Origin: DZBG01 sp049241565 | GTDB taxonomy: Bacteria > Bdellovibrionota > Bacteriovoracia > Bacteriovoracales > Bacteriovoracaceae | Assembly (NCBI GenBank): GCA_049241565.1 | Contig: JBMLQL010000011.1 | Location: 1-64,000 of the forward strand | DNA: 64,000 nucleotides | Direction: 5' to 3' | Part shown: one piece after another, positions 27,622 through 34,997 of the stretch | Layout of the letters: every line of letters begins with the position of its first letter | Numbering within the stretch: the stretch's first letter is position 1 | Translations under genes and position numbers: made by a program | Notes under the pieces: model-generated | What the model was told of the DNA's origin: nothing | The model's input: only the letters and a program-made list of their open reading frames with translations | Databases searched by the model: none

Positions 27622-29063
27622 AAACGTTAGGGATGCGTGCCGGAGAGTTTTTAACTTCTGATGAGGGAGCAATCTTCTTTCAGAAGTTTGAAGTTGGTTG
27701 CTTTATTAACTTCTTCACAAACAGCCAAGGCGTAGGTCTTTTTCTTCACTCATTCAAAAGTGAATTTGCTGATAAGAAATTTCATCAAAAGATAGAAAGT
27801 CTTCTCAAAGCTAGTGGCAAAGAAATTAGTTACAAGATTGTAGGAGAAAAAAAGACAAGTTCAAAATATGATGATGTCTTTTCAACTTTTGGATGGATTA
27901 AAGAAAAACTTGTCGAACGTGAAGGACAAATTGAAATTTTTTATGATCCTTTTTCTCAGAAAATTCGCGCCTCAACAGAAGAAAAAACACCTTTTGTTGT
28001 TTCAGTGCCGGTCAAAGAAAAAGTTCGAGTCATGATCGTTGATGACTCAAAAACGATCAGAGATCTTTTAGAAAAGATCTTTTTACGTGACTCTACATTT
28101 GAAGTGGTTGCTTCAATCGCTCATCCTAGCGAAGTAGAATCCGCCATCAAAAAACTTCGTCCAGATGTTATCACTTTAGATATTCACATGCCTGAGATGA
28201 ACGGGGTAGAGCTCTTAAGAAAGATTTTTCCAATCTATAAAATTCCAACGATTATGATAAGTTCCATCTCTCCCGAAGATGGAACTTATGTCCTTGATGC
28301 CCTTGAAATCGGGGCCGTGGATTATATTAAAAAGCCGGAGTTCTCTGAACTCGCTCAAGTCATGCCGGTGATTTTGGAAAAAGTAAAAGCTGCGGCCAAT
28401 GCCAAAGTTCTTACCAAAAGATCTACTCCAGCTGCGAGAGTAACACTTTCAAATCATAAAATTGATCAAGAGAATCTTATTGTCATTGGTTCTTCAACTG
28501 GCGGAACTGAGGCCTTAAAAAATATTCTTACTTGTCTTCCTGCTAATATTCCTCCTGTCCTTATTGTTCAGCATATTCCAGCTGTTTTCTCTGAGGCCTT
28601 TGCTAATCGTATGGATACTCTGTGTCCTTTCAAAGTGTCAGAGGCCAAAGATGGGGATATTGTTGAAGCTGGACATGTTTATGTCGCACCTGGTGGTAGA
28701 CAAATGAAAGTGGTGAAGAAGGCGACTCATCTTCAAGTTGTGATTACTGATGATGAGCCAGTGAATCGTCATAAGCCGTCTGTAGATTATCTTTTTGATT
28801 CTGTGGTCGCTATTAATCCTCCTAAGCTCGTAGGAGCTATTCTCACTGGGATGGGTGGAGATGGAGCGAGAGGATTAAAAAAGCTTCGTGATCTTGGGGC
28901 TTCTACTATTGCTCAAGATGAAGAGAGCTGTGTGGTTTTTGGAATGCCTCGTGAGGCGATTAAATTAGGTGGAGCCGATAAAGTTCTCCACCTAAGTTTG
29001 ATTGCTGATGAAATTATTAATCTTGTAAAAGAGAAGCCTTCTAAAGCGAAGGCCATGTCTTAG
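27618..29063 (+). CDS. cheB: CheD-like/receiver/CheB methylesterase fusion
   Basis: 481 residues. Residues about 134-255 are a receiver (VMIVDDSKT, Asp188 in TLDIHMPEMNG, DYIKKPE); the C-terminal CheB domain has catalytic Ser293 in IGSSTGG, QHIP, NRHKPSVD and TGMGGDGARG, all intact. It hydrolyses receptor methyl esters and deamidates glutamines. The extra 130 N-terminal residues have the outline of CheD: GEFLT, a Cys28 and a His44 at the spacing of the CheD catalytic pair, and a closing IEIFYDPFSQKIRA like the CheD tail. The Cys context is weaker than in true CheD, so activity is uncertain. The 3' end overlaps terC. Confidence 0.85.
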   Translation: MKTLGMRAGEFLTSDEGAIFFQKFEVGCFINFFTNSQGVGLFLHSFKSEFADKKFHQKIESLLKASGKEISYKIVGEKKTSSKYDDVFSTFGWIKEKLVEREGQIEIFYDPFSQKIRASTEEKTPFVVSVPVKEKVRVMIVDDSKTIRDLLEKIFLRDSTFEVVASIAHPSEVESAIKKLRPDVITLDIHMPEMNGVELLRKIFPIYKIPTIMISSISPEDGTYVLDALEIGAVDYIKKPEFSELAQVMPVILEKVKAAANAKVLTKRSTPAARVTLSNHKIDQENLIVIGSSTGGTEALKNILTCLPANIPPVLIVQHIPAVFSEAFANRMDTLCPFKVSEAKDGDIVEAGHVYVAPGGRQMKVVKKATHLQVVITDDEPVNRHKPSVDYLFDSVVAINPPKLVGAILTGMGGDGARGLKKLRDLGASTIAQDEESCVVFGMPREAIKLGGADKVLHLSLIADEIINLVKEKPSKAKAMS

Positions 29064-29782
29064 CCAAGTTGTTTCTTTTTTCTCATTCTCATATTCAGCA
29101 TTTCTACAATAAGTGAAAAACTCATTGCAAAATAGATATAACCTTTCGAGATATGAGCTCCCATCCCTTCCGCAATGAGCATCACTCCAATTAAAAGAAG
29201 AAATGATAAAGCGAGAATTTTAATCGTGGGATGTTTTTCTACAAAGCCATTAATCGAGCTGGCAGAGAAGAGCATGATGATCATTGAGAGAATCATCGCT
29301 ACAACCATCACACTTACTTGGTTGGCCATCCCTACGGCGGTGATCACTGAATCAAGTGAGAAGACAATATCTAGAATAAGGATTTCTCCAAGCATCCAGG
29401 CCTGAGAAGGAGCCTTCTTGTTTTTCTCCTCAGCAATAGCATGCTGTGGATCACCTTCAACTTTATGGTGAATTTCAAATGTGGCCTTGGCCACAAGGAA
29501 AAGTCCCCCTAAAAGAAGAATCAGGTCACGTCCTGAAAAGCTAAAAGCTGAGTAAGTAATAAAAGGTTTAGTCAGGGACATAATCCAGCTAATAGAGAAA
29601 AGAAGAGCAATACGGATCACTAAAGCTAGACCGATTCCTAGATTACGAATCTTCTGCTGTTGATGAGCAGGAAGTTTTCCCACGAGGATAGAGATAAAAA
29701 TAATATTATCTATCCCCAGAACAGTTTCCATGGCCGTTAGAGTAAGAAGAGCGGTTATTGTTTCACTTGATAAAAAGTCCAT
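29060..29782 (-). CDS. TerC family integral membrane protein
   Basis: 240 residues with about seven helices. TerC motifs are visible: TAMETVLGIDNIIF at the start, and LILDIVFSLDSVITAVGM in the middle, the two acidic metal-site helices. Family members (TerC/Alx/YoaE type) export Mn2+ or related ions. The stop codon overlaps the end of cheB by four bases, so the two genes converge. The preceding gene on the same strand is the lipoprotein gene at 29808. Confidence 0.9.
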   Translation of the reverse strand: MDFLSSETITALLTLTAMETVLGIDNIIFISILVGKLPAHQQQKIRNLGIGLALVIRIALLFSISWIMSLTKPFITYSAFSFSGRDLILLLGGLFLVAKATFEIHHKVEGDPQHAIAEEKNKKAPSQAWMLGEILILDIVFSLDSVITAVGMANQVSVMVVAMILSMIIMLFSASSINGFVEKHPTIKILALSFLLLIGVMLIAEGMGAHISKGYIYFAMSFSLIVEMLNMRMRKKKQLG

Positions 29783-29807
29783 CTGTGAGCTCCTAATTAA
29801 AATCTAA

Positions 29808-30500
29808 TTATTCCCAACCATCTTTTGTTTTGTAGGGAGTAATTGTCGGAGCAGCTGCAGGAGCTTCCGGTTCAGCATTTGCACCAGCAATATTCAATTC
29901 GACTTTATCTCCGGCCTTATTTTTGAGATTAAGTTTAAAAGATTCTCCTGATGGATTCTCAATAAGGATCCAGCGCTGAATCACTTTTCTTGGTGGGATC
30001 ACAACAGGTTGGAAAATATGTTTGTCTGGGAAAGCACGTTGAAATTCAATTTTATTTTTTGAGTTTTGGTAGTCTCTCACTGCCATGGCCGAAATCGAGC
30101 CAAGTGCAATCACTGCTCCTGTATTCGCCGTCTGTGAATGATTAGAGCTTCCAGCAACAACTGCTCCACCAATGGCCAGGGAACCCAGAACAAGAGCAGT
30201 ATTATAATCAGAGACATTTTTTTCTAAGGTACAGGCCTCAGTCCAAGAAGAAATTCTGTCTCCCACAAGAACTGAAACATTTTTACTCGCTAAAAGAGTG
30301 GCGCCTTCAAGTTCAATCCAAGCATCTGAATTATTTTTCAAAGAGAATTGATACATTTGAATCCGCTCATTTGAGAAAGTAGAGTTTTGAGCAATAGTCG
30401 CCGTGATTTTAGCGTTTCCTGTTGAAAGATTCTGTCCAGGCATTGTAGTGGCACATGAAGCAAGAAAGAGGAGTGTCAGGCCGATTAAAGCAGATCGCAT
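29808..30500 (-). CDS. Lipoprotein with glycine-zipper segment
   Basis: 230 residues. Signal peptide ending in LASC (Cys at about residue 16). The middle has LGSLAIGGAVVAGSSNH and GAVIALGSISAMA, Gly/Ala-rich helices of the glycine zipper type, flanked by beta-type segments. No enzyme motif seen. It probably sits on the outer membrane or in the periplasm. A 25-base gap separates it from terC. Confidence 0.75.
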   Translation of the reverse strand: MRSALIGLTLLFLASCATTMPGQNLSTGNAKITATIAQNSTFSNERIQMYQFSLKNNSDAWIELEGATLLASKNVSVLVGDRISSWTEACTLEKNVSDYNTALVLGSLAIGGAVVAGSSNHSQTANTGAVIALGSISAMAVRDYQNSKNKIEFQRAFPDKHIFQPVVIPPRKVIQRWILIENPSGESFKLNLKNKAGDKVELNIAGANAEPEAPAAAPTITPYKTKDGWE

Positions 30501-30553
30501 AAAATTCCTTTTAAGGGTTGATGGTTAAGCATAGTTGGAATGGAGAATTCAGA

Positions 30554-30585
30554 CAAAAAAAAAGCCCCGCAAATTGCGAGGCTCT
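30554..30585 (-). terminator. Rho-independent terminator after tRNA-Glu
   Basis: On the minus strand AGCCTCGC and GCGGGGCT pair (one mismatch) around AATTT, and are followed by a run of nine T. It lies just downstream of the tRNA-Glu 3' end. Confidence 0.8.
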
Positions 30586-30594
30586 TTATAAATT

Positions 30595-30672
30595 TGGTAC
30601 TCCCAAGGGGATTCGAACCCCTGTTACCGCCGTGAAAAGGCGATGTCCTAGACCGGGCTAGACGATGGGAGC
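30595..30672 (-). tRNA. tRNA-Glu (anticodon TTC)
   Basis: The minus strand begins GCTCCCA and ends TGGGAGT plus ACCA. The anticodon stem ATCGCC/GGCGGT holds the loop TTTTCAC with anticodon TTC, and the T loop GTTCGAATC is present. The CCA end is encoded at 30595-30597. The terminal pair is G-U. Confidence 0.95.
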
Positions 30673-30713
30673 AAAACCGGATTTTGTTTAATTTAATACC
30701 TTTATCCAAAAAA

Positions 30714-30790
30714 TGGTGATTCCGCTGCGACTCGAACGCAGGACCCCCTCCTTAAAAGGGAGGTGCTCTAACCAACTGAGCTACGGAACC
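30714..30790 (-). tRNA. tRNA-Lys (anticodon TTT)
   Basis: The minus strand starts GGTTCCG and ends CGGAATC plus ACCA. The anticodon stem CCTCC/GGAGG encloses CTTTTAA, anticodon TTT, and the T arm contains GTTCGAGTC. The CCA end is encoded. Transcribed in the same direction as tRNA-Glu 41 bases downstream, so they may be one transcript ending at the terminator near 30554. Confidence 0.95.
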
Positions 30791-30876
30791 ACGAATAAAA
30801 GTGAATGTAAATTTAGTTTCCCCTAGGTTCATTGTCAAACACTATTTTTAGATTATTTGTAAATAATTCAAAAACC

Positions 30877-30905
30877 TTGATGCTCTAAACTATGTTCAGT
30901 ATTAA
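30877..30905 (+). promoter_or_regulatory. Sigma70-type promoter abutting a start codon
   Basis: TTGATG (30877-30882), spacer of exactly 17 bases, TATTAA (30900-30905). The ATG of the next gene is at 30912, only six bases after the -10, so transcription would start at or beside the start codon. Confidence 0.55.
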
Positions 30906-30911
30906 GCACTT

Positions 30912-31520
30912 ATGAAAAAACTAATTTTCGTTATCGGCCTCTTGGCGCTATGGACTAATATTGCTCTGGCTGCAGATCTAAGGGGTCTCAAAGACCTTTT
31001 TGATCGCAGCTTTTGGACTAGCATGTATCAAGAAAATTATTGCGGTCAAAACATCGAGCGGTTCACTAAAGCGGCTGTCAAAGCTGGGATTAATTTAGAA
31101 AATTCTTATATCGTTCAAATCGTAAACGAGGGGTTTGATACCTTTGGGATGGTCAATGCTCTTTCTGTACGTGAAGAGGGGCGTAAACTCGAACCGGCCC
31201 CCAAGCATCCTCCTTTTAGAGAAATCGGTTGGATGAATTGGAACTTCCATGTGATTTTAGTGGCCGATGGTGAGGTCTTTGATTTTGATTTTATGAACCA
31301 GGCCACTGTTTATAAACTCCCTAAGTACCTTGATCATCAGTTTATTCCGGCAACTAAGCGAAAAGATGCTAAATTTAAAAAAGATAAAATTGGACCTTAT
31401 CGTTTATCACTCTATCCAACTTATGAATATTTAGAGTACCTTGAGCGTAAAATTTCAATGAAAGAGATTCGCACAGAGATTTATCTTCGCGATTATCTTC
31501 CGAATTATTTTAAGCCGTAA
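30912..31520 (+). CDS. Exported Cys-His-Asp protein resembling glutamine amidohydrolases
   Basis: 202 residues with a signal peptide (MKKLIFVIGLLALWTNIALA, cut after residue 20). The mature part has Cys44 in ENYCGQNIERF, His113 in WNFHVILVADG and Asp124/126 in EVFDFDF. That order and spacing resemble the catalytic triad of NTAQ1-type protein N-terminal glutamine amidohydrolase and, more loosely, protein glutaminases. Activity on periplasmic or exported proteins is inferred. There is no Shine-Dalgarno upstream of the ATG and a consensus-like promoter lies directly against it, so the mRNA may be leaderless. It is followed by mtaB after 12 bases. Confidence 0.65.
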   Translation: MKKLIFVIGLLALWTNIALAADLRGLKDLFDRSFWTSMYQENYCGQNIERFTKAAVKAGINLENSYIVQIVNEGFDTFGMVNALSVREEGRKLEPAPKHPPFREIGWMNWNFHVILVADGEVFDFDFMNQATVYKLPKYLDHQFIPATKRKDAKFKKDKIGPYRLSLYPTYEYLEYLERKISMKEIRTEIYLRDYLPNYFKP

Positions 31521-31532
31521 GGACTAGAGTTC

Positions 31533-32837
31533 ATGAGTGATATTATTCAATCTAACGATGCAAAAAAGAAAGTAGCCTTCCATACATTGGGATGCCGTTT
31601 GAATTTTTCTGAATCTGGATCGATTGCTCAGGGGTTTGTTGACCGAGGTTATGAGGTTGTTGATTTTGGTGAGAAGGCCGACGTAGTTTTTCTCAATACT
31701 TGTACAGTGACTGATGGGGCCGATTCCACTTGTCGAAATTTAATCAGAAAGGCACAAAATACTTCTCCTGAAGGGAAAGTCGTTGTGGCCGGTTGTTACG
31801 CGCAGATGGAAGCAGAAAAGATTAAACAAATGAAAGGTGTTGATCTTATTTTAGGAACATCTGAGAAATACAAAGTTTTTGAATACCTTGATTCTGAAGA
31901 AGAAAATCAAATTCATATTGATAAGACCTCTGAATTTTTTGGAGCTGCTACCACTCTGGCCGATTCTCATACCCGTGCTTTTTTAAAAATCCAAGATGGC
32001 TGCAACTATGTGTGCTCATTTTGCATTATTCCTTTTGCTCGTGGACGTTCCAAGGCCATCAGTATTGCTGATGCCTTAACTGAGGCCCGCGCTTTAGCCT
32101 CTAAAGGATTTAAAGAGATCGTGCTTACTGGTGTGAATATCGGAGAGTATGAATCAACGAGTGGGGAAAAACTCACTGATCTCGTCAATGCCATTGTAGA
32201 GCTGCCAGAAATTGAGAGATTTCGTTTAGGATCTGTTGAACCTAATACAGTGACTCGTGAGTTACTCGAAGTTCTCAAAGCTTCAGGGAAACATCAGGAT
32301 CATTTTCATATTCCACTTCAAAGTGGCTCTGATGAAATCTTAAGCTCAATGAGACGCAAATATACCATGAAGGAATATAAAGAGATTATCACTATGGTGA
32401 AATCTTATTTCCCTGACGCCGCTATCGGTGCAGATGTCATTGTGGGCTATCCGGGAGAGACAGAAGAGCAGTTTCTTGAAACATTTAATTTCCTTAGAAC
32501 ATGGCCTTTGACTCATTTCCATGTGTTCCCTTATTCAAAAAGAAAAAACACAACAGCGGCAAAACTTCCTGACCAAATTCAGGCGGGAGTTAAAAAAGAT
32601 CGTGTGAAAACGCTTATCATGTTGGGTGAAGCAAAGCTGGATGAGTTTTCAGCAAGTATGGTTGGAAAAAGCACGTCTGTTCTTTTTGAAAAAACGGTGG
32701 ATGGTTATGCTGAAGGTTATTCTTCAAATTATTTACGTGTGAAAATTAAAACTTCAACTGATCTACAAAATGAAATCCGACAAGTTCGCCTGACGGATTA
32801 CGTCGCAGGCAAACTCATCGGAGAGATTCTTAACTAA
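31533..32837 (+). CDS. mtaB: tRNA methylthiotransferase MtaB
   Basis: 434 residues. Adds a methylthio group to tRNA adenosine 37 (MtaB modifies t6A). The N-terminal UPF0004 domain has TLGCRLNFSES with the first cluster Cys, FLNTCTVTDGAD and VAGCYAQ; the radical SAM cluster is DGCNYVCSFCIIPFARG; a TRAM domain closes the chain. CRLNFSES rather than the CQMN of MiaB supports MtaB. The stop overlaps the converging purA by four bases. Confidence 0.92.
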   Translation: MSDIIQSNDAKKKVAFHTLGCRLNFSESGSIAQGFVDRGYEVVDFGEKADVVFLNTCTVTDGADSTCRNLIRKAQNTSPEGKVVVAGCYAQMEAEKIKQMKGVDLILGTSEKYKVFEYLDSEEENQIHIDKTSEFFGAATTLADSHTRAFLKIQDGCNYVCSFCIIPFARGRSKAISIADALTEARALASKGFKEIVLTGVNIGEYESTSGEKLTDLVNAIVELPEIERFRLGSVEPNTVTRELLEVLKASGKHQDHFHIPLQSGSDEILSSMRRKYTMKEYKEIITMVKSYFPDAAIGADVIVGYPGETEEQFLETFNFLRTWPLTHFHVFPYSKRKNTTAAKLPDQIQAGVKKDRVKTLIMLGEAKLDEFSASMVGKSTSVLFEKTVDGYAEGYSSNYLRVKIKTSTDLQNEIRQVRLTDYVAGKLIGEILN

Positions 32838-34102
32838 AGATAATCTTTTTTAAATTTGATTTCTGCGCGATCCGGTCCAAAAGCATAGATCCCCACTGGG
32901 ATACCAAGACCCTCTTCAATAGTTGAAATATAGTCTTTAAGCTCTTTTGAAATCTCATTTCCTTTAAAATCATCTTTGAATGGGCTTAGTTCTTTATAGA
33001 TAGGTTTTGCTTTGGTGAGATCAATGCCTGGATAAGCACAATCAACAATCTTTCCATTTACTTCATAGGCCTCACAAACTTTAAGAACATTCATTCCTGA
33101 GAGGATATCAAGTTTAGTCAGAGCAATTGAGGTGAGATTAGAGCATTTAATGGCATAACGAAGAAGAGGGAAGTCTAGCCATCCACAGCGACGAGTACGT
33201 CCTGTTGTGGCCCCCACTTCATTTCCTGTTTTTTGGATATAAGCACCGACATCATCAAAGAGCTCAGTAGGAAAAGGTCCTTCACCCACACGTGTAGTAT
33301 AGGCCTTCACGATTCCCAGAACCTCATCGACCTTACCATTGACGTTTCCTGCCCCAGTGAGGATACCAGCACTTGATGTCGATGATGAAGTGACGTAAGG
33401 ATAAGTTCCATAATCAACATCAAGAAGAACCCCCTGAGCTCCTTCATAAAGAACTTTTTTATTTTCTTCTATGGCCTTAGATAAGATAGAAAAAGTGTCA
33501 CAGATGTAGTCTTTAAACTGCTGACCTAAGTTGTAGAGTCTTTCTACTTCTTGATCAAGAGTTGGAACTTCAATTTTATATAATGTTTCAAACAGAACTT
33601 TCTTTTCGGTAAATCCATTCTCAAGTCGTTTGCGAAGAATATCTTTATCCAAAAGATCTTTTACTTTGACTGCCTTCCGAGCGGCTTTATCTTCGTAAGC
33701 CGGACCTATTCCTTTACCAGTTGTTCCGATCTTTTCTGGACCTTGAGACTCACGGGCGCCATCAAGAAGGCGATGATAACTTGTAATAACTGTCGCATTC
33801 TCTGAAACTTTCAAACGTTCATGATTAATTGTCGTAAGTGATTTGACGTTATTTAATTCTTTGAGAAAATTTTCAGGCTCAAAGACAACCCCATGACCGA
33901 TAATTGAAGTGCAGTGAGAGTGAAGAACACCAGAAGGAATAACATGAAGAACTGTTTTTTTTCCTGAAACCCAGATTGTGTGTCCAGCATTATGTCCACC
34001 TTGGTAGCGAACAACGTAATCACATTTCTCTGCGAGCATGTCTGTGATTTTACCTTTTCCTTCATCTCCCCATTGAGCACCAATAATGGCCACAGTTTGC
34101 AT
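32834..34102 (-). CDS. purA: Adenylosuccinate synthetase
   Basis: 422 residues, normal length. Joins IMP and aspartate using GTP on the way to AMP. Signature GAQWGDEGKGKITDML at the start, GGHNAGHTIW, GTTGKGIGPAYEDKA, YEGAQGVLLDVDYGTYPYVTSS and TTGRTRRCGWLD are all present. The ATG has a purine-rich GGAAAGGTTGAAT upstream. Next gene upstream is the GGA-leader gene, with a terminator between. Confidence 0.97.
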   Translation of the reverse strand: MQTVAIIGAQWGDEGKGKITDMLAEKCDYVVRYQGGHNAGHTIWVSGKKTVLHVIPSGVLHSHCTSIIGHGVVFEPENFLKELNNVKSLTTINHERLKVSENATVITSYHRLLDGARESQGPEKIGTTGKGIGPAYEDKAARKAVKVKDLLDKDILRKRLENGFTEKKVLFETLYKIEVPTLDQEVERLYNLGQQFKDYICDTFSILSKAIEENKKVLYEGAQGVLLDVDYGTYPYVTSSSTSSAGILTGAGNVNGKVDEVLGIVKAYTTRVGEGPFPTELFDDVGAYIQKTGNEVGATTGRTRRCGWLDFPLLRYAIKCSNLTSIALTKLDILSGMNVLKVCEAYEVNGKIVDCAYPGIDLTKAKPIYKELSPFKDDFKGNEISKELKDYISTIEEGLGIPVGIYAFGPDRAEIKFKKDYL

Positions 34103-34202
34103 AATTCAACCTTTCCTTCTCTAAGAAGGTTCAAAAATAAAAATGTAATCTGGGATTACGGTCTATTCTACAACTCTGAATACGGTTTTTGAATGATTAA
34201 TT

Positions 34203-34232
34203 GAAAAAAAGAAAAGGGCCTTGCGGCCCCTT
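34203..34232 (-). terminator. Rho-independent terminator after the GGA-leader gene
   Basis: On the minus strand GGGCC and GGCCC pair around GCAA and the hairpin is followed by TTTTCTTTTTTT. It closes the transcript of the 34280-34624 gene before purA. Confidence 0.8.
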
Positions 34233-34279
34233 TCGGAAAGGTCTTAAGAGACATCACTTCCTGGGAGAAAGAAGTGCGC

Positions 34280-34624
34280 TTAAGCTATTGATCTTAGTTC
34301 TACTCTTGATTGAAGTGCGTCCAGCACTGATTGAAACTCACTGAGTGTGGGTAAATTCCCGAAGTGAGTATTCTCATGCATGTTCATCGAAACAAAATCA
34401 AACAGTTCTACTGGTTTTGATCGTTCTGCTCCCTTTGCGAACGCTCTCCAGTTTGATTGTCCTGTTTTGCGGTAGTTTTCAAACAAGTTTTCGATGAGTT
34501 CTTGTTTGTTTTTTACACCCACTCCGACAACTTGACCGCTTTGATCGATCTCTAGGTACCAAACGCGGTAGTCCTGTTGATTCTTTGGGTGTTGCTTGGT
34601 TTCGACAGCGATGGCCATAAACAT
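34280..34624 (-). CDS. Small hypothetical protein with a structured GGA-rich leader
   Basis: 114 residues, no family recognised. It begins MFMAIAVETKQHPKN, has an Asp/Gln-rich strand region (YRVWYLEIDQSGQVVGV) and a later charged helix; it lacks signal peptide or membrane segment, so is probably cytoplasmic. An AGGAGG (34629-34634) sits four bases before the first ATG and ten before the second (34618), so either could be used. The leader contains eight GGA motifs, and a TATAAT lies at 34747-34752. The unusual leader suggests control of translation by a CsrA/RsmA-type protein. Confidence 0.6.
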   Translation of the reverse strand: MFMAIAVETKQHPKNQQDYRVWYLEIDQSGQVVGVGVKNKQELIENLFENYRKTGQSNWRAFAKGAERSKPVELFDFVSMNMHENTHFGNLPTLSEFQSVLDALQSRVELRSIA

Positions 34625-34626
34625 AG

Positions 34627-34745
34627 TGCCTCCTTGTGTCTCCGGGTTTCAATCCTCGAAACTGTGTGTGTTTACTTTGGGTGGTGTTCCTAGTTCCGTC
34701 CTGGTCCTATCTGGAATCACCCGGCTGGCATCCTGCCCTTGAATA
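34627..34745 (-). promoter_or_regulatory. GGA-rich leader RNA, candidate CsrA/RsmA target
   Basis: Eight GGA triplets occur on the minus strand, one each at about 34631, 34641, 34653, 34688, 34695, 34699, 34705 and 34731. Three hairpins can form: GTTTC/GAAAC with loop GAGGATT (34646-34662), GGC/GCC around AGGAT (34727-34737), and a longer stem pairing GGGTG with CACCC (34679-34722) with GGA motifs in its loop. The last motif is part of the Shine-Dalgarno. This is the pattern of CsrA-controlled leaders. Confidence 0.5.
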
Positions 34746-34746
34746 C

Positions 34747-34752
34747 ATTATA
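34747..34752 (-). promoter_or_regulatory. Minus-strand -10 element TATAAT
   Basis: TATAAT on the minus strand, preceded by ATCGGGGCAAAAT (34756-34768). No clear -35 hexamer at 17 bases (GACTTT). It would give a leader of about 115-120 bases before the 114-residue gene. Confidence 0.45.
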
Positions 34753-34875
34753 TCAATTTTGCCCCGATAAAAGTCTCTAAGATTCTCCTTACATTTGTTC
34801 CTCTGTTTGAGAGTGAAAGTAAGATACGTGTAGTATCAAAAAGTATCCAACTAAGGCTTTTGTGTCTTATTCATC

Positions 34876-34900
34876 ACTTGCCCCTATGCATGATAGGGGC
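34876..34900. repeat. Perfect inverted repeat TTGCCCCTAT/ATAGGGGCAA
   Basis: Ten-base arms with a five-base centre (GCATG). There is no T tract on either side, so it is more like an operator than a terminator. The right arm plus three bases, ATAGGGGCAAAAT, is nearly the same as the minus-strand element at 34756-34768. Confidence 0.55.
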
Positions 34901-34997
34901 AAAATAGAACCAACTGTTGAGCAAATTAGTGAGTCTTTTTCTGAAGGCTGCATCAAAAATTCATGTCATAAACACTCAATTGTAATAAACTGAAAAA

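Larger units (their letters stand above)
34625..34997. other. 373-base divergent intergenic region with leader RNA and operator-like repeats
   Basis: Between the minus-strand 114-residue gene and murJ. It holds the GGA-rich leader (34625-34745), a minus-strand -10 at 34747-34752, the motif ATTTTGCCCCGAT at 34756-34768, and the perfect inverted repeat at 34876-34900. No other ORF with a ribosome site was seen. Confidence 0.6.

Noticed and set aside
34627..34745. Known riboswitch classes (TPP, SAM, cobalamin, c-di-GMP, guanidine) in the GGA leader
   Set aside because: None of the conserved cores I could recall is present; the GGA repetition is better explained by CsrA-type binding.
34876..34900. 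Rho-independent terminator
   Set aside because: The stem is perfect but no T tract follows on either strand, and it lies far from any gene end.
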